Shown in pieces: positions 63,668-64,000 of a stretch of 64,000 nt of DNA. Both the position numbers and the translations under genes were made by a program. The DNA is from Carboxydothermus islandicus (GTDB lineage Bacteria > Bacillota > Z-2901 > Carboxydothermales > Carboxydothermaceae). The stretch is from NCBI RefSeq assembly GCF_001950325.1, contig NZ_BDJL01000003.1, forward strand, positions 24,193 through 88,192. The letters run 5' to 3'. The stretch's first letter is position 1. Each line of letters opens with the position of its first letter. The notes beneath the pieces were generated by a model. It was not told the DNA's origin, ran no database searches, and was given only the letters and a program-made list of their open reading frames with translations.

Positions 63668-63804
63668 CTGCTACCATCCTCCTTTTAAATTTTTCAGTTT
63701 TTTCTAAATTTTTCTGCTCTTTAATTTAAATCATCCCGCTCCTCCGCATCCCCCCTCGTTTATAAGGGCGCAAGTATAAAGTACCATGCTTACTATCTAA
63801 ATAA

Positions 63805-63832
63805 ATTATATTCATTTTATAAAGCCTGTCTA
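63805..63832 (-). promoter_or_regulatory. Promoter of the liv operon
   Basis: Minus strand TAGACA (63827-63832), 16-base spacer, TATAAT (63805-63810); start predicted near 63798. Confidence 0.6.
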
Positions 63833-63886
63833 CAATTTTCTCATTTTTCTCTTAAATTTTTTCTAAATATTCTGTATACACACTCC

Positions 63887-63910
63887 AGGGACGGTTCTGA
63901 GAACCACCAT
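63887..63910 (+). repeat. GGGACGGTTCT-type interspersed repeat
   Basis: 24 bases, AGGGACGGTTCTGAG then AACCACCAT, identical to the reverse complement of 16437-16460 and close to 14813-14836. Confidence 0.8.
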
Positions 63911-63926
63911 CCCAAACACCAATTTT

Positions 63927-63977
63927 AGGGACGGTTCTTATATTTGCGTCTATACGCCAAAAAAAAGAACCGTCCCT
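63927..63977. repeat. Inverted-repeat element with GGGACGGTTCTT arms
   Basis: Perfect 13-base arms AGGGACGGTTCTT (63927-63939) and AAGAACCGTCCCT (63965-63977), enclosing a small GCGT/ACGC hairpin. It resembles a REP-type palindromic unit. Confidence 0.8.
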
Positions 63978-64000
63978 ATCTTTGGCGGATGAAAAAAGGG

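Larger units (their letters stand above)
63668..64000. other. Leader and repeat-rich region upstream of livK
   Basis: No gene. It holds the livK leader (63668-63798), in which no riboswitch or T-box was recognised, the promoter, and then two GGGACGGTTCT-type repeat elements up to the right edge. Confidence 0.6.

Noticed and set aside
63668..63798. Possible riboswitch or T-box before livK
   Set aside because: No T-box signature, specifier stem or known aptamer pattern could be found in the leader.
1..64000. CRISPR arrays, insertion sequences, rRNA or tRNA genes
   Set aside because: No regularly spaced repeats, transposase-like proteins, or tRNA/rRNA patterns were seen on either strand.

Overview
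The window (about 40% G+C, nearly all genes on the minus strand) reads as chromosome of a thermophilic, anaerobic, low-GC Firmicute. Gene order (recJ-relA-dtd, hisS-aspS-6S RNA-tcdA, rrf2-iscS-iscU-mnmA, addB-addA), strong GGAGG-type ribosome binding sites, frequent GTG/TTG starts, and FmdE and molybdopterin enzymes all fit Carboxydothermus hydrogenoformans or a close relative. That name is recognition plus inference and was not checked by a search. No rRNA, tRNA, CRISPR array, insertion sequence or prophage was seen.

Layout. 1-5.1 kb: two direct copies of a ~380 bp segment (a small membrane-protein gene plus the 3' end of an ABC permease, decayed in the left copy) flank a phosphodiester glycosidase-like protein, a TPR protein and an MntA/HepT toxin-antitoxin pair. 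5.1-14.8 kb: an FtsX-type ABC exporter and the AddAB recombination nuclease. 14.8-17.0 kb: an acetamidase with a broken permease gene, a YfcE phosphodiesterase and GGGAC/GTCCC-type repeats. 17-25.6 kb: an ABC-2 exporter, a DUF1287 protein, an FmdE plus FecBCD-type metal-uptake operon, and a PAS-GGDEF-HD-GYP protein. 25.8-36.1 kb: Amj flippase, then an iron-sulfur/thio-tRNA operon (rrf2-iscS-iscU-mnmA), rarA, trxA, tcdA, 6S RNA and the T-box controlled hisS-aspS.

36.1-44.4 kb is more accessory: a CcmC-like membrane protein, an AT-rich orphan membrane protein, a ZIP transporter, a radical SAM enzyme with an HTH regulator, a DpnI-like methyl-directed restriction enzyme whose catalytic Glu appears replaced by Gln, a molybdopterin oxidoreductase and an AEC transporter. 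44.5-50.5 kb: PepV, then CstA with a LytS/LytTR two-component pair that resembles pyruvate-sensing BtsSR-BtsT systems, and a 36-residue zinc-ribbon gene. 50.5-56.4 kb: MBL hydrolase, dtd, relA, recJ. 56.5-59 kb: DUF554, EamA and PHP genes. 59-63.8 kb: a complete livKHMGF branched-chain amino acid importer.

Functional themes are amino acid and peptide uptake (Liv, PepV, T-box), stringent and c-di-GMP signalling, sulfur transfer to tRNA and Fe-S clusters, DNA repair (AddAB, RecJ, RarA), and small defence modules (MntA/HepT, DpnI). The most unusual items are the DpnI variant, the direct repeat that brackets the toxin-antitoxin module, the REP-like repeats set at gene boundaries, and the CstA-LytST trio.
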